Origin: Mixophyes australis
Taxonomy: Eukaryota > Chordata > Amphibia > Anura > Limnodynastidae
Length of the DNA: 64,000 nt
Assembly (NCBI GenBank): GCA_036250195.1
Contig: JAVHZZ010000003.1
Coordinates: 339,703,375 to 339,767,374, forward strand
Reading direction: 5' to 3'
How positions within the stretch are numbered: the stretch's first letter is position 1; each line of letters starts with the position of its first letter. Below, piece by piece: positions 34,267-44,882 of the stretch. The translations under genes and the position numbers were made by a program. The notes under the pieces are model-generated. The model made no database searches. It saw only the letters and a list, made by a program, of their open reading frames with translations, and was not told where the DNA came from.

Positions 34267-36966
34267 CTACTGAGGCAAGATGTCGTCCTCATCCTCAACC
34301 TCTGATTCCTCTCCCCCTACAGTGTGTACTTCCTCCTCATTACACATTATCAATTCGTCCCCGCTGGACTCCACAACCACAGGTCCCTCTGTACTGTCTG
34401 GAGGGCAGTGCTGTACTTCATTGAGGAATTGATTATTCATTTTTATAAACATCATTTTTTCAACGTTCTGAGGAAGCAACCTCCTTCGCCGCTCACTGAC
34501 CAGGTTCCCCGCTGCACTAAAAACTCTTTCCGAGTACACACTGGAGGGGGGACAACTCAGGTAAAATAGAGCCAGTTTGTACAGGGGCTTCCAAACTGCC
34601 TTTTTTTCCTGCCAGTAACAATATGGACTGTCTGACATGTCTACTTGGATGGTGTCAGCAAAGTAATCATCCACAATTTTTTCTATTGTGACAGCATCCA
34701 ATGCAGCGACAGTAGACATGTCTGCAATGGTTGGCAGGTCCTTCAGTCCGGACCAGATGTTATCAGCATCCCCGCCAGTGCCTCTTTTAGGAAAACTGAG
34801 CTTTTTCCTCGCAGCCATAGATGTGGAAGAAAATGAGGGTGGAGCTGTTGGCATGTCACGGTCCTCTTCAGAGGACAATCTCCTGACCAGCAGGTCTTTG
34901 CACCGCTGTAGACTTGTGTCCGCCGGAAACAGAGACACAACATACGCTTTAAACCGAGGATCGAGCACGGTGGCCAGAATGTATTCCTCTGACTTTAAAA
35001 GAGTGACCACCCTCGGATCCTGGCAAAGCGTACGAAGGGCTACATCCACAAGAGCTACATGCTTGGTGTAATCGCAATGGCTTACCAGCTCCTCCCTCAC
35101 TTTCTCCAGCTGCTTCTGCAACAGCCTGATCAGGGGAATGACCTGACTCAAGCTGGCAGTGTCGGAACTGACTTCTCGTGTGGCAAGTTCAAATGGCTGC
35201 AGAACCTTGCACAACACGGAAATCAGTCTCCACTGCGCTTGACTGAGGCGCATCCCCACTCCTTTGCCTATGTCGTAGGTGGCTGTGTAGGCCTGAATGG
35301 CCTTTTGCTGCTCCTCCATCCTCTGCAGCATATAGAGGGTGGAGTTCCAGCGCGTCACAACCTCTTGTTTGAGGTGATGGCAGGGCAGGTTCATGCTTTT
35401 TTGATGTGCCTCTAGTCTGCGGTAGGCACTGGCTGAATGCCGAAAGTGTCCAGCAATTTTGCGCGCCACCGCAAGCATCTCCTGCACACCCCTGTCACTC
35501 TTGAGGTAATGCTGCACCACCAAATTAATGGTGTGGGCAAAACATGGGACGTGCTGGAAATTGCCCATATTTAATGCCCGCACAATGTTACTGGCATTGT
35601 CTGACACCACAAATCCCCATGAGAGTCTAAGTGGGGTAAGCCACTGGGAGATAATTTCCCTCATTTTCTCTAATATGTTGTCAGCGTTGTGCCTCTTATT
35701 AAAGCCTGTAATACACAATGTTGCCTGCCTTTGCACGAGCCGCCATTTTGTAGTTGCTGCTACTGATGCAGCTGTTGCTGTTGCTGCGGAAGGGGATGCA
35801 TCTACCCAGTGGGCTGTCACAGTCATATAGTCCTTCGTTTGCCCAGAACCACTTGTCCACATGTCCGTGGTTAAGTGGACAGTGGGTACAACCGCATTTT
35901 TTAGAGCACTGAGGACACTTGATCGTACTTCTCTGTACATTTTTGGTATCGCCTGCCTAGTGAAGTGGAATCTCGACGGGATTTGGTACCGGGGACACAA
36001 TACCTCCATCAACCCTCTAAATCCCACTCCACTGATGGCGGACACCGGGCGCACGTCTAACACCAACATTGCAGTTACAGCCGCAGTTGTACGCTTTGCA
36101 ATAGGGTGACTACTATCGTATTTTGTGGTCATGGCAAACGACTGTTGGACGGTCAATTGTTTTGTGAAAGACTTAGCGGTCTTACGACTTCCCCTCTGGG
36201 AAGATGACCGACTAACAGCAGCAACAGCAGCAGTGGCAGTAGTAGGCGTACCGCTGCAGGATTCCTCGGATGAATCCCGTATTGAGGAGGACTCAGTCTG
36301 GCTGCTGACTTGGGCTGCAGGACTGAATCTGATGGAGATTGTGGAGGAAGTTGACGAGGAGGGTGTTGCTGGTGTGTATCCAACTGGACCACGTGATTTA
36401 GGTGTCCCTGTACCGATGAGGGTCCTAGCCCCAGTTCCTGAACTAACCACTGAACTATGAAGGTTATTCAGGTGACGTATAAGGGAGGATGTTCCTAGGT
36501 GGGCAAGATCCTTACCCCTGCTTATTTGAGCTTTACATAAGCTACATATGGCCATACATTGGTTGTCTGGATTTGGATAAAAATAACTCCAGACCGAAGA
36601 GGTGCATTTTTTGGTCTTCTGACCAGGCATGACGATGGGCTTTTTCATCCCATGGACATCAGCTGTTTCCCCCCCTGGTGCCTCATTTACAATAACCACA
36701 TCACCATCCTCATCATCAAGTTCCTCCACAGCGCCAGCTACATCATCAATAGCCTCCTCCCGAGCCACCTCTTCCCGTACAGTGATGGGAAGGTCAGGCT
36801 TGACAACCACCAACATCCTTGGACTCGCCTTGTGGATTTGTGATAATTTCTCTTTAGAAGGCAGAGTTGTTTGCTGTTTTGTTGCTGACAGCATAACTCT
36901 CTTCAATTTTTTGTAGGGGGGGGGGAGGAGGAGGAGGGCTAAGATCCGTGGGTGAAGCTGAACCAC
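34267..36966 (-). CDS. hAT-family transposase, BED zinc finger (899 codons)
   Basis: Cut-and-paste DNA transposase acting in the nucleus on the element ends. Visible parts: acidic region 64-93; BED finger about 124-170 with C141, C144, H165, H170 as likely ligands; Ser/Thr-rich linker 200-265; RNase H-like core with D368 (TTDMWTS) and D456 (VSDNASN); CxxH at 475-478 (CFAHTINL); RW at 539-540 (TRWNST), a hAT signature; LDPRFK at 669-673; C-terminal dimerisation region about 785-845 with E813 in YSERVFSAAG, the probable third acidic residue; acidic tail. The frame is uninterrupted, so the catalytic part may be functional. The first ATG of this frame is doubtful. The real start probably lies in the upstream frame at 37276. 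Length of about 900-1030 residues is long for hAT but normal for BED-type members. Overall closest in look to Ac/ZBED-like hAT proteins. Confidence 0.95.
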   Translation of the reverse strand: MVQLHPRILALLLLPPPYKKLKRVMLSATKQQTTLPSKEKLSQIHKASPRMLVVVKPDLPITVREEVAREEAIDDVAGAVEELDDEDGDVVIVNEAPGGETADVHGMKKPIVMPGQKTKKCTSSVWSYFYPNPDNQCMAICSLCKAQISRGKDLAHLGTSSLIRHLNNLHSSVVSSGTGARTLIGTGTPKSRGPVGYTPATPSSSTSSTISIRFSPAAQVSSQTESSSIRDSSEESCSGTPTTATAAVAAVSRSSSQRGSRKTAKSFTKQLTVQQSFAMTTKYDSSHPIAKRTTAAVTAMLVLDVRPVSAISGVGFRGLMEVLCPRYQIPSRFHFTRQAIPKMYREVRSSVLSALKNAVVPTVHLTTDMWTSGSGQTKDYMTVTAHWVDASPSAATATAASVAATTKWRLVQRQATLCITGFNKRHNADNILEKMREIISQWLTPLRLSWGFVVSDNASNIVRALNMGNFQHVPCFAHTINLVVQHYLKSDRGVQEMLAVARKIAGHFRHSASAYRRLEAHQKSMNLPCHHLKQEVVTRWNSTLYMLQRMEEQQKAIQAYTATYDIGKGVGMRLSQAQWRLISVLCKVLQPFELATREVSSDTASLSQVIPLIRLLQKQLEKVREELVSHCDYTKHVALVDVALRTLCQDPRVVTLLKSEEYILATVLDPRFKAYVVSLFPADTSLQRCKDLLVRRLSSEEDRDMPTAPPSFSSTSMAARKKLSFPKRGTGGDADNIWSGLKDLPTIADMSTVAALDAVTIEKIVDDYFADTIQVDMSDSPYCYWQEKKAVWKPLYKLALFYLSCPPSSVYSERVFSAAGNLVSERRRRLLPQNVEKMMFIKMNNQFLNEVQHCPPDSTEGPVVVESSGDELIMCNEEEVHTVGGEESEVEDEDDILPQ

Positions 36967-37276
36967 TAGTCATGAACACGGGCCAGGGCCTAAGCCGTTC
37001 CTTGCCACTCCGTGTCGTAAATGGCATATTGGCAACTTTACGTTTCTCCTCAGATGATTTTAAGTTTCTCTTTTTGCTACTTTTTCTTAACTTGGGCTTT
37101 TTGGATTTTACATGCCCGGTACTACGAGATTGGGCATCGGGCTTGGAAGACGACGTTGATGGCATTTCATCGTCTATGTCATGACTAGTGGCAGCAGCTT
37201 CAGCATTAGGAGGAAGTGGGTCTTGATCTTTCCCTACTTTATCCTCCAAATTTTTGGTCTCCATTATATGTAGCAC
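36854..37276 (-). CDS. Probable transposase N-terminus, frameshifted off
   Basis: A 140-codon ORF beginning at an ATG 3 bp from the promoter-side repeats. It encodes a polar, basic, nuclear-localisation-like segment (KSKKPKLRKSSKKRNLKS) and a Pro run before running out of frame. Its end overlaps the start of the main ORF in a frame shifted by one base. The G10 run at 36916-36925 lies in the overlap, so a one-base change there would fuse the two frames. It could be a genuine mutation, a sequencing error, or normal if an intron or slippage is used. No domain is recognised in this N-terminal part itself. Confidence 0.7.
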   Translation of the reverse strand: MLHIMETKNLEDKVGKDQDPLPPNAEAAATSHDIDDEMPSTSSSKPDAQSRSTGHVKSKKPKLRKSSKKRNLKSSEEKRKVANMPFTTRSGKERLRPWPVFMTSGSASPTDLSPPPPPPPLQKIEESYAVSNKTANNSAF

Positions 37277-37278
37277 AA

Positions 37279-38498
37279 GATACTGCAGAATGTGTGAACT
37301 TGGTAATATTGCAGTACCAATGGACTTATACTGCTGGATTGGTTTTGCAAATTTGGTTATAATTATTATATATATTTTTTTTTTTAAATTTTTTATTTTT
37401 TTTTACTTTTTTTTTATTTTTTAAAAACTTGGGAATAATGGGGAAATAACTATGCCCTTAGAAGCACAGAGCACAGGACACAGCACCACTGGACTGAACA
37501 GGACACGGCACAGGACCCAGCAGCACTACGGAACTCAGCAGGACAGAGCACAGGACACAGCACCACTGGACTGATACTGCAGAATGTGTGAACTTTGTAA
37601 TATTGCAGTACCAATGGACTTATAATGCTGGATTGGTTTTGCAAATTTGGTTATAATTATTATATATTTTTTTTTTTTATTATTTTTTACTTTTTTTTTA
37701 TTTTTTAAAAACTTGGGAATAATGGGGAAATAACTATGCCCTTAGAAGCACAGAGCACAGGACACAGCACCACTGGACTGAACAGGACACGGCACAGGAC
37801 CCAGCAGCACTACGGAACTCAGCAGGACAGAGCACAGGACACAGCACCACTGGACTGATACTGCAGAATGTGTGAACTTTGTAATATTGCAGTACCAATG
37901 GACTTATACTGCTGGATTGGTTTTGCAAATTTGGTTATAATTATATATATTTTTTTTTTAATTTTTAATTGTAATTTTTTTTTTACTTTTTTTTTATTTT
38001 TTAAAAACTTGGGAATAATGGGGAAATAACTATGCCCTTAGAAGCACAGAGCACAGGACACAGCACCACTGGACTGAACAGGACACGGCACAGGACCCAG
38101 CAGCACTACGGAACTCAGCAGGACAGAGCACAGGACACAGCACCACTGGACTGATACTGCAGAATGTGTAAACTTTGTAATATTGCAGTACCACTGGACT
38201 TTTACTGCTGAATGTGTGAACTTGGTAATATTGCAGTACCAATGGGCTTATACTGCAGGATTGGTTGTGCAAATTTTGTGGTAATTAAAAAAAATTAAAT
38301 TAGTTTTTGGTATTTTTTTAAATAACTTTTTTTTATTTTTTTAAACACAGGGGAATATTGGGGAAATAACTATGCCCTTAGAAGCACAGAGCACAGGACA
38401 CAGCACCACTGGACTGAACAGGACACAGCACTGGACCCAGCAGCACCACTGACCTCAGAAGGACAGAGCACAGCACACAGCACCACTGGACTGATACT
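37279..38498 (-). promoter_or_regulatory. Four tandem ~290-bp repeats upstream of the transposase
   Basis: Units start at GATACTGCAGAATGTGT at 37279, 37573, 37857 and 38153 (294, 284, 296 and about 345 bp). Each contains a T-rich block with TATA-like ATATATAATAATTATAACC (minus strand), CTTGGGAATAATGGGGAAAT and a CAGCACC-rich block. The first unit ends 3 bp from the ATG at 37276, so the array occupies the promoter and 5' leader position. ORFs of 64-80 codons in each unit are repeat artefacts. Confidence 0.8.
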
Positions 38499-38500
38499 GC

Positions 38501-38570
38501 AGAACACAGCACAGCACAGCACAGCACAGCACAGCACAGCACAGAACTAAACAGCACAGCACGAGATCTA
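38501..38570. repeat. (CACAG)n microsatellite
   Basis: Runs of CAGCACAGCA at the outer edge of the 5' repeats of the hAT element. Confidence 0.85.
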
Positions 38571-38626
38571 CCAGGACAGAGGGCCACCTAACACACCCTC
38601 CCTCTACCCTGATCAATGCCCGAGTG

Positions 38627-38637
38627 AAGATGGCGGC
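38627..38637 (+). promoter_or_regulatory. YY1-like motif AAGATGGCGGC
   Basis: Exact match to the classical YY1 consensus, located between the right terminus of the hAT element and its 5' repeats, about 1.35 kb upstream of the probable start codon. Such motifs occur in promoters of several transposable elements. Function here is inferred only. Confidence 0.4.
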
Positions 38638-38823
38638 GACTAGCGGGGAATTTATAGGATCCGAGTATCGCGAGATCCGACAACGGGATTATGAGTCAGA
38701 GCCTCAGTTTCAGATTTGAATTTGGCGCCAATACCCGGATCTGTCTCGGATCCGACTCGGATCGGCAACGTTCGGGTGGGCTCGGATTTCATAAATCCGA
38801 GTGCGCTCATCCCTAATATAAAG

Positions 38824-40373
38824 CAGACCAAATCTACAATTTCTTAACTGGTTTACATTAGTCTACATCATGCTACCAATGCCGCTTCATGAATGCACGA
38901 CAGCCACTTCAAAACTTCAGCTTTCATTGATGAAGGATGCTCAAGACAAGACAACCCTACTAAATGTACTCACTAATAATAAAAATAGAAAAAATAGTCC
39001 AATGCATCGCCTAGACATCTGACAGAATACAAATCCTGATAGCATTAAAGTGAAAGAATAAATATTAAAACATAAGCACAAAAACCTTATTTCATAAATA
39101 ATCTTATTTGGACTAAAGCCTGTTTGTCACTGGCCCTTGTTCTATGCGCTGTTTGGGACCTGTGCAGGTACGTCTTACTAGCTCACCTTGGCACCCAATC
39201 ACGTGCAACTGAGGTCCCACCATGTCTATTTATATGAAATTATACTAAATTCAATTCATTGTGCCACATGGCATGGAATAATAGACAGAATAAGGATTCA
39301 AGCAAAAGAATAGGAGAAATAAATGACCAAAGAAGAAGACAAATGAGTGAAGAAAAGTACAAGAATAAACAAAGGTGAGTTAATAAAGTGACTGTTCATA
39401 TTGAAGATTATATGTCAGCTCCAGCTTAACCGAATAATAAAGAGATTTATTTTTGTATTTATTTCTTACTACTGGAGAGAAGAACTTATACCCTTTATAT
39501 GATCTCACACATCTTTAGTTTACATTATTTCTTTAATATATACCTTATTGTGATTGTATTCACTTTTATTTATTCTTATTTTCATCTCTTGCTTGATCCC
39601 TCATATCATATCATTCTCCTGTTTTTCCACACACATTTATTTAATTATACTTTAACTACCTAAAAGCTCAGTGGTCTCTTTTTAAATCCTTCTACATTCA
39701 CACACCTATATGTATTCTTCTTATGTACATCACTATCCTATGTATTCTCTATTCTTACTCATACCTGTTACTGGCTACAGCGCAACTTATATTAATGATT
39801 TGTCTACACAAATTCCTACTTCTATTAATACCTATTCACTCTTTCTGCTACCTCCACACACACACATCCTTACCCAATACCTGCCCTACTTCACCTCTGC
39901 CCCCCTCCCTCTGAAGCTCCAACCCTTCTCCCTCTGTCTCTCTGCCACTCTACAGGTCTCTACTTACTGCACTCTCCCAAAATGTATTTTTAACCTACCA
40001 CATTCTCTCTGAACATTCCGATCACCATTTAAACCCTACTTCCCGTTCCTTCTTTCCATTGGCTCCCCGTCCTTTTCCAACCTTCCACTCACCGTACAGC
40101 CACATCCATCTTCCACTAGCTCGTACCATTACACGTACCTTCCTTCCATCACTATAACATGTACTCATCCTAGCTTTTAGATTTGTGTGCCCCTAGCAGC
40201 TCACCATCAACAATGGTACTGCATATTGTACACATTGTCATCTACAGGAACTCAATGGCTACAAATGTATGAGTATGCCCACCTCTACTTTTACTAGGTG
40301 GATGACACTTTGTTTTTGAAGTGCACTCATATATACCCCCTGCCCCTACTTTTACCTTGCAGTGCGTGTATGC
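38824..40373. other. No gene recognised
   Basis: AT-rich, then C/T-rich near 39690-40150. ORFs of about 100 codons at 39710-40012 reflect composition. Confidence 0.5.
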
Positions 40374-40968
40374 CAGGGCCGGATTAAGGGAATGGAGGCC
40401 CCTGGGCTAAGAGGGCCTCCATTCCCCCGTGAGGCTCCCCCTGCGAGCCACCCACCACCCCCCCCCCCCCCCCCCCAAGCGCTTACCTCCTTCTCCTGTC
40501 ACTGTAGTCCTTCTGCGGCGCGATGTAAGCTTCTTGCTGAGGAGATCTTGTGAGAGTGAGACTCATAGGGGCATATTCAACTGTCCGCGGTTTCCGCCAT
40601 GGAAAAAATATTACCGGTATTACGGTAATAGTAAGCCGGATTTCAGCTCGGAGCTCCCTGAGCCACGAGCTGAAATCCAGCGAGAAAAGTATCGTTATAC
40701 CGGTATTTAAGCGCACTGTTACCGTAATGACGGTAATAGTGCATGGGGCGTTAATTTTGGCTGTAAAGCCAACAATTGAATATGCCCCATAGCCTCACTC
40801 TGATGAGATCTCCTCAGTAAGGAGGTTACTGAGCGCTGGGGAAGGACTACAGTGACAGACTCAGCCCCCGCACTGATCAATTATGCTGCTGAGCACTTTT
40901 AAGGGCCCCCTGCATGCCCGAGGCCCCTGGGCTGTAGCCCAGTTAGACCTCGGGTTAATCCGGCCCTG
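40374..40968. mobile_element. hAT MITE carrying a nested MITE
   Basis: Ends CAGGGCCGGATTAAGGG and GGGTTAATCCGGCCCTG. Flanks GTGTATGC (40366-40373) and ATGTATGC (40969-40976) match at 7 of 8. The interior arms (GTCACTGTAGTCCTTC and GAAGGACTACAGTGAC) pair across the nested element at 40568-40788. Includes a run of about 20 C. Confidence 0.85.
40568..40788. mobile_element. Palindromic MITE, GGGGCATATTCAA ends, nested copy
   Basis: GGGGCATATTCAACTG at the left, and CAATTGAATATGCCCC at the right. 3-bp flanking repeat ATA (40565-40567, 40789-40791). Same family as 4876-5079, sharing CTGGATTTCAGCTCG-type arms and GGTAATAGT modules. Confidence 0.85.
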
Positions 40969-41120
40969 ATGTATGCATGTTTGTGAATCCAGTGGTGCAA
41001 AGAGCCAAACTGATAATTATGTGGTATTACCAGTATATTACCAATGTATCGCTTTCACTTATGTCAATTCATCTGTAAATCTTTGATTTCTCTCAGGCAT
41101 CCACCACTTTTCTTCCACAG

Positions 41121-41241
41121 TACAGAACTTCGGTCCTACTTTCCAATATTGGGGACTTTTGTAGCAACTACACTTTACCAAGAATCTGTGCTACAACATC
41201 AAATTACAGTGTTCTGTAATGGTTACAAAAATTATTCAACG
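41121..41241 (+). other. Candidate coding exon, unassigned
   Basis: A 121-bp segment sits between TTTTCTTCCACAG (good acceptor) and AACG/GTAAGT (near-consensus donor). It is open in the frame giving TELRSYFPILGTFVATTLYQ and then HQITVFCNGYKNYST, and reads as a mixed beta-type peptide. It starts at the third codon position and ends on a complete codon. The frame also stays open beyond both splice sites, so chance is not excluded. No homologue recognised. Confidence 0.3.
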
Positions 41242-41477
41242 GTAAGTGGCAGCTACAACACTGTTCATGTAAATGTTGCTCTGTGCTTCCCAGTAAACAA
41301 CATAGAAATCAAAAAGCTCAGTGATTTTGTTATAGTGCATGGAAGAAACACCTGGCTACATCTTAATCTGTCTGTAGGCTGGACAAGACTTACACATGAA
41401 TTGCATGTTATTTACTCCACAAAATGTTATTATTATATGCAAATCTAGGAGTTTTACTTTGTAGATGCTACACTTTG

Positions 41478-41522
<45 letters not shown>

Positions 41523-41528
41523 TATTAT
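41478..41528. repeat. (ATT)n microsatellite
   Basis: About 15 ATT units with one interruption. The poly-Asn ORF on the minus strand is an artefact. Confidence 0.95.
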
Positions 41529-42607
41529 TGTAAAGGCTGTTTTTTATGACATCCTCAGTATAGTGACGTCTGAAAAGGAAAACGCACACAACAGAGATGG
41601 ATTCTGTGCTGGAATAAAAAGAAAGACTACATTCGGCATAATGAACAAAGTGTTACAGTTATAATTAAATATAATTAATGCAAAATATGTTTGAATTGTT
41701 CTACATCATGTTTGAGTACAACTAAACTTAAAGTGAATTAATAGAGTATCCATGGAGAAGATTTCGGCATACCTTAATTAGAAAACCCAGAATTTCTCCC
41801 AATTTTGGGGTGATTGGTTCATCTACAATGGTCCCTCTCGTCCCAATCCACCACCTGATCAAACCCAGAATATTTCAGCCCTCTTCCTGTGAACAGCTCT
41901 GTCTAGGCTGTTGGACGCATAATGCTCTATTTGGTCTGCACTCTGACCTAGTGTTAAACATTTTAAAGGAAAAAAATTGCAGGTGGCCCAGTGACCAAGC
42001 ACAAGCTAGCCCACTATGGGACCAGCCCGGCGAGCCTGCCTGTGCACGCAGGCACCTCCAAATCAGGTTCTGAGCGTTTCAAAGTTATCTGGTATGCAAG
42101 CTAGAAAATGTGTTTTAAATCAGGAGCAACTGCAAGATGTATTTTATACTCAGTAGACTTTAAGATCTAATAAATGTGTTTCATGGGAAAAAAAAGGAAT
42201 GCCTAGATTATTAACAGGTGACATTAATTCAATATGTATTTATTTTTCCTGTGCGTTCTTTTGCAAATTTATGATCCACATAGGTATTGGACGTATAGTA
42301 GAGCACTGCAGACCTGCCTCCGATTTCAACAGCGCACGTAGCTCGAGATCTGTGTCTTGATGAATTTGGGAGTCCGCAAAGTGGAAATAAAGGCGTTTAA
42401 TACTAAATTGGGGGTGTGCTCAAAATGCATGCCTTGGTTAATCAGACCTGCAGTGTGCTTTGCATTGCTCCCCTTTTGAAAGACACATTTCCTCCTCAGT
42501 TTGAGCTTTTTAGCACAGAGCAGTAGCAATATTTTTTTTTTGCATAGGGCTTGTGTGTAAGATTCACCATTCATCTTCCCATTGATACAGAGAAGCATCC
42601 CTATCAT
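41529..42607. other. No gene recognised; hAT MITE fragment at ~41970-42040
   Basis: CTAGCCCACTATGGGACCAG resembles the interior of 15812-15961 (CTAGCCCAAGGTAGCGCACTATGGGACCAG there). The rest is unidentified. Confidence 0.4.
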
Positions 42608-42950
42608 CTCATTTATTTATATAGCGCCACAAATTCCGCAGTGCTGTTCAGAGAACTCATTCACATCAGTCCCTGCCCCATTGGAGCTTACAGTCTAAAT
42701 TCCCTAACATACACACACACATAGACAGACAGACAGAGAAAGAGAGAGACTAGGGTCAATTTGATAGCAGCCAGTTAACCTACTAGTATGTTTTTGGAGT
42801 GTGGGAGGAAGCTGAAGCACCCAGAGGAAACCCACGCAAATACGGGGAGAACATACAAACTCCACACAGATAAGGCCATGGTCGGGAATTGAACTCATGA
42901 CCCCAGTGATGTGAGGCAGAATTGTTAACCACTAAGCCACCGTGCTGCCC
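42608..42950 (-). mobile_element. SINE-like element, full-length copy
   Basis: Reverse orientation: tail ATTTATTTATATAGCGCCAC, body GGAGCTTACAGTCTAAATTC, (GACA)n tract, GGAAACCCACGCAAATACGG, B-box-like GGGAATTGAACTCATGACCC, and head GCTTAGTGGTTAAC-type sequence ending in GGGCAGCACGG (complement). About 343 bp. Confidence 0.88.
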
Positions 42951-43211
42951 TATAACATCTTATGACGGCATGGCTACTGGCTCTTTCTTAAAATTTTACA
43001 TGTATTTTTAACATTTGTAAGTTTTGCAAAAATGCATGTAAATGGATCTAACACTGAAAATCATTGATACCATATCATCATCATCATCATCATCACCATT
43101 TATTTATATATCCATTAATGTTTTTACATTGTGTTGCGGTGTAGATATTTTGGAATGCTAATGTCCATCTATGTGCATGTGTCCCTTTCAGCGCATTATA
43201 AAGCAAACAAA

Positions 43212-43345
43212 CCAGTGGTCGAAATGGAAATTTAGAAGTGGCGGTATGGAAAATATAACTGAATGAATTTCAAAGTATTACAATGAAGGTAGTAGGAGAA
43301 GTGGCGGTATGGTATACCACCGTAAACCAGCCCACTTCCTCCACT
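43212..43345. repeat. Short interspersed repeat with CAGTGGTCGAA ends, copy 2
   Basis: CCAGTGGTCGAAATGGAAATT at the left, and CCACTTCCTCCACTG at the right, with AGTAGGAGAAGTGGCGGTAT inside. Opposite orientation to copy 1. Confidence 0.7.
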
Positions 43346-44733
43346 GATACATATACCAGTAAAAACTCATAGAAAACATAAATCAATCTATTTGTGTAAT
43401 TCATTAGACAAAAGCTAAAATATGGACCTGAGACATGTGTGTTCTACACCGTGGTATCCCAGAGCATTCTATACTCTCATTCCATAGTGTGAGAAGTATG
43501 TATCTCCTGATGTAATAGAGCTGTGCAAAGCATTTCATTTTTCCTTTATTCGGTTTATATTTTCAAGCTATCACAGTGGTAATGTTATGGGTCCCATAAC
43601 TTACACAAAGTATTTACAATTCTTACACATTCCATTGGATTCACTCTTTAACGACCAGTGAACAATTCCTCCCCCCTTATGGTCCCACCTGTCAAGAATC
43701 CTGCATTAATCATCATGCTATCAGTATTTACACATGTGAGTATAATGCATTAATATTTTGCCTGTTTATTTCAGACTGCTGAATTAGAGCTATCAGAGTC
43801 ACATAAAATCACACTTATAGTCCTCAAAACGTATTCAGCTCCAAACACATATCTCAGAGTTAGTTGCTGCAGATTCTGAATTTGAACTAGGCTGAAATGT
43901 GATTTCTTTTGTCACTAATCCACAAAGCACTGAGTATTAAGTTAAATCGAAGTAAATCTCCCAAAATCTTTCCACAAATGACTAAAATAAAGAAGCAGAA
44001 ATGATTGCATTTAAAATGTATTCATGCCCCTTGTAATTGCAAACAGCAATAAATTACCTGAAAAGTCTCACAATTCGTATATTAATGATGCAACCAACAC
44101 CAGTCTTCATGGCGGAGGTGCGTGTTACCTGGAAGTTGTACAATCACTTAAAGTGTAAAAAATTATATCTTAAGTAAAAATACTGGCTAAATTGGTTCAG
44201 TGAAATGGGATCTAAAAGGTTCTTTAAGGGAAAATGCTGTTTGAAAAGCTGTTTTAAGACTATAAAAATCACTTATCGTGATAGTTTTTCTAACTTTACA
44301 TTCTGAAGTAGCTTTTATGTTTTCTTTATTACTTGCTGTAAGCTTTAAAGCACCAATCCCAGCTAATGGATCAGTTGTCACCGACAGGCTGGCTACAATG
44401 GAGCCCCGGGACCTGCAGCTCCTCAGTTTCTGTATTACAGAACACCACTAATCTATCCAGCTCAGCACATTAGAATAGCTGAGGAAGGGGCAGGGTTGGC
44501 ACAAGCCCCCTCGGCAGTTGCTCCCCCACTCCTGCTGCTTCTTTCCTTTAATGGCGGGAGGTGGGGGTGGCATCCTCTGGTCCAAAGACTAGGACTATGG
44601 AGATTGGCTATGAAATCATACCCAAGTGCTACAATCCCAGTGTAACACTGACATGGAGAAGCAACAGACGGAAGCTTCACATGTAAGAAGTTGATGGTTG
44701 CTTCTCCTTCATGTCAATGGCCATCACTCCATG
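43346..44733. other. No gene recognised
   Basis: AT-rich then mixed sequence. No convincing ORF, repeat or splice-bounded segment. Confidence 0.5.
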
Positions 44734-44874
44734 CAGGGTCAGGCTGGGCTGGGAGGGCGGGGGGCATAGTGCACTACCTTGGGCTGGGCCACTGGGCCCC
44801 CTGCATTTTTCCCATTAAAATAGGCTGCTAAATTGAGTCTTGCCCCCCAGGATAAAATTTGCCAGCCCTCCCCT
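44734..44874. mobile_element. hAT MITE, 141 bp
   Basis: CAGGGTCAGGCTGGGCTGGG at the left, and AAATTTGCCAGCCCTCCCCTG at the right. Flanks ACTCCATG (44726-44733) and GCTCCATG (44875-44882) match at 7 of 8. Same family as 15812-15961, inverted. Confidence 0.82.
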
Positions 44875-44882
44875 GGCTCCAT

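Larger units (their letters stand above)
30080..38815 (-). mobile_element. Complete hAT DNA transposon, 8.7 kb
   Basis: The left end TAGGGATGTGC matches the right end, which reads TAGGGATGAGC on the complementary strand. A perfect 8-bp duplication ATATAAAG flanks it (30072-30079 and 38816-38823). Removing the element and one duplication rejoins the 32-bp minisatellite. Within about 250 bp of both ends lie multiple CGGAT/ATCCG motifs, as expected of hAT subterminal transposase-binding repeats. Coding strand is minus: 5' tandem repeats (37279-38498), an ORF for the N-terminus (36854-37276), the main transposase ORF (34267-36966), then a long 3' region of transposase-derived repeats. 8.7 kb is large for a hAT element, mainly because of the repeats at both sides of the gene. 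Confidence 0.95.

Noticed and set aside
34688..35830. Plus-strand ORFs of 100-127 codons
   Set aside because: Antisense shadows of the transposase gene.
37450..38587. Cys/Val/Leu-rich minus-strand ORFs repeated three to four times
   Set aside because: Identical copies in the tandem ~290-bp repeats; no start context or domain, and they lie in the presumed promoter region.
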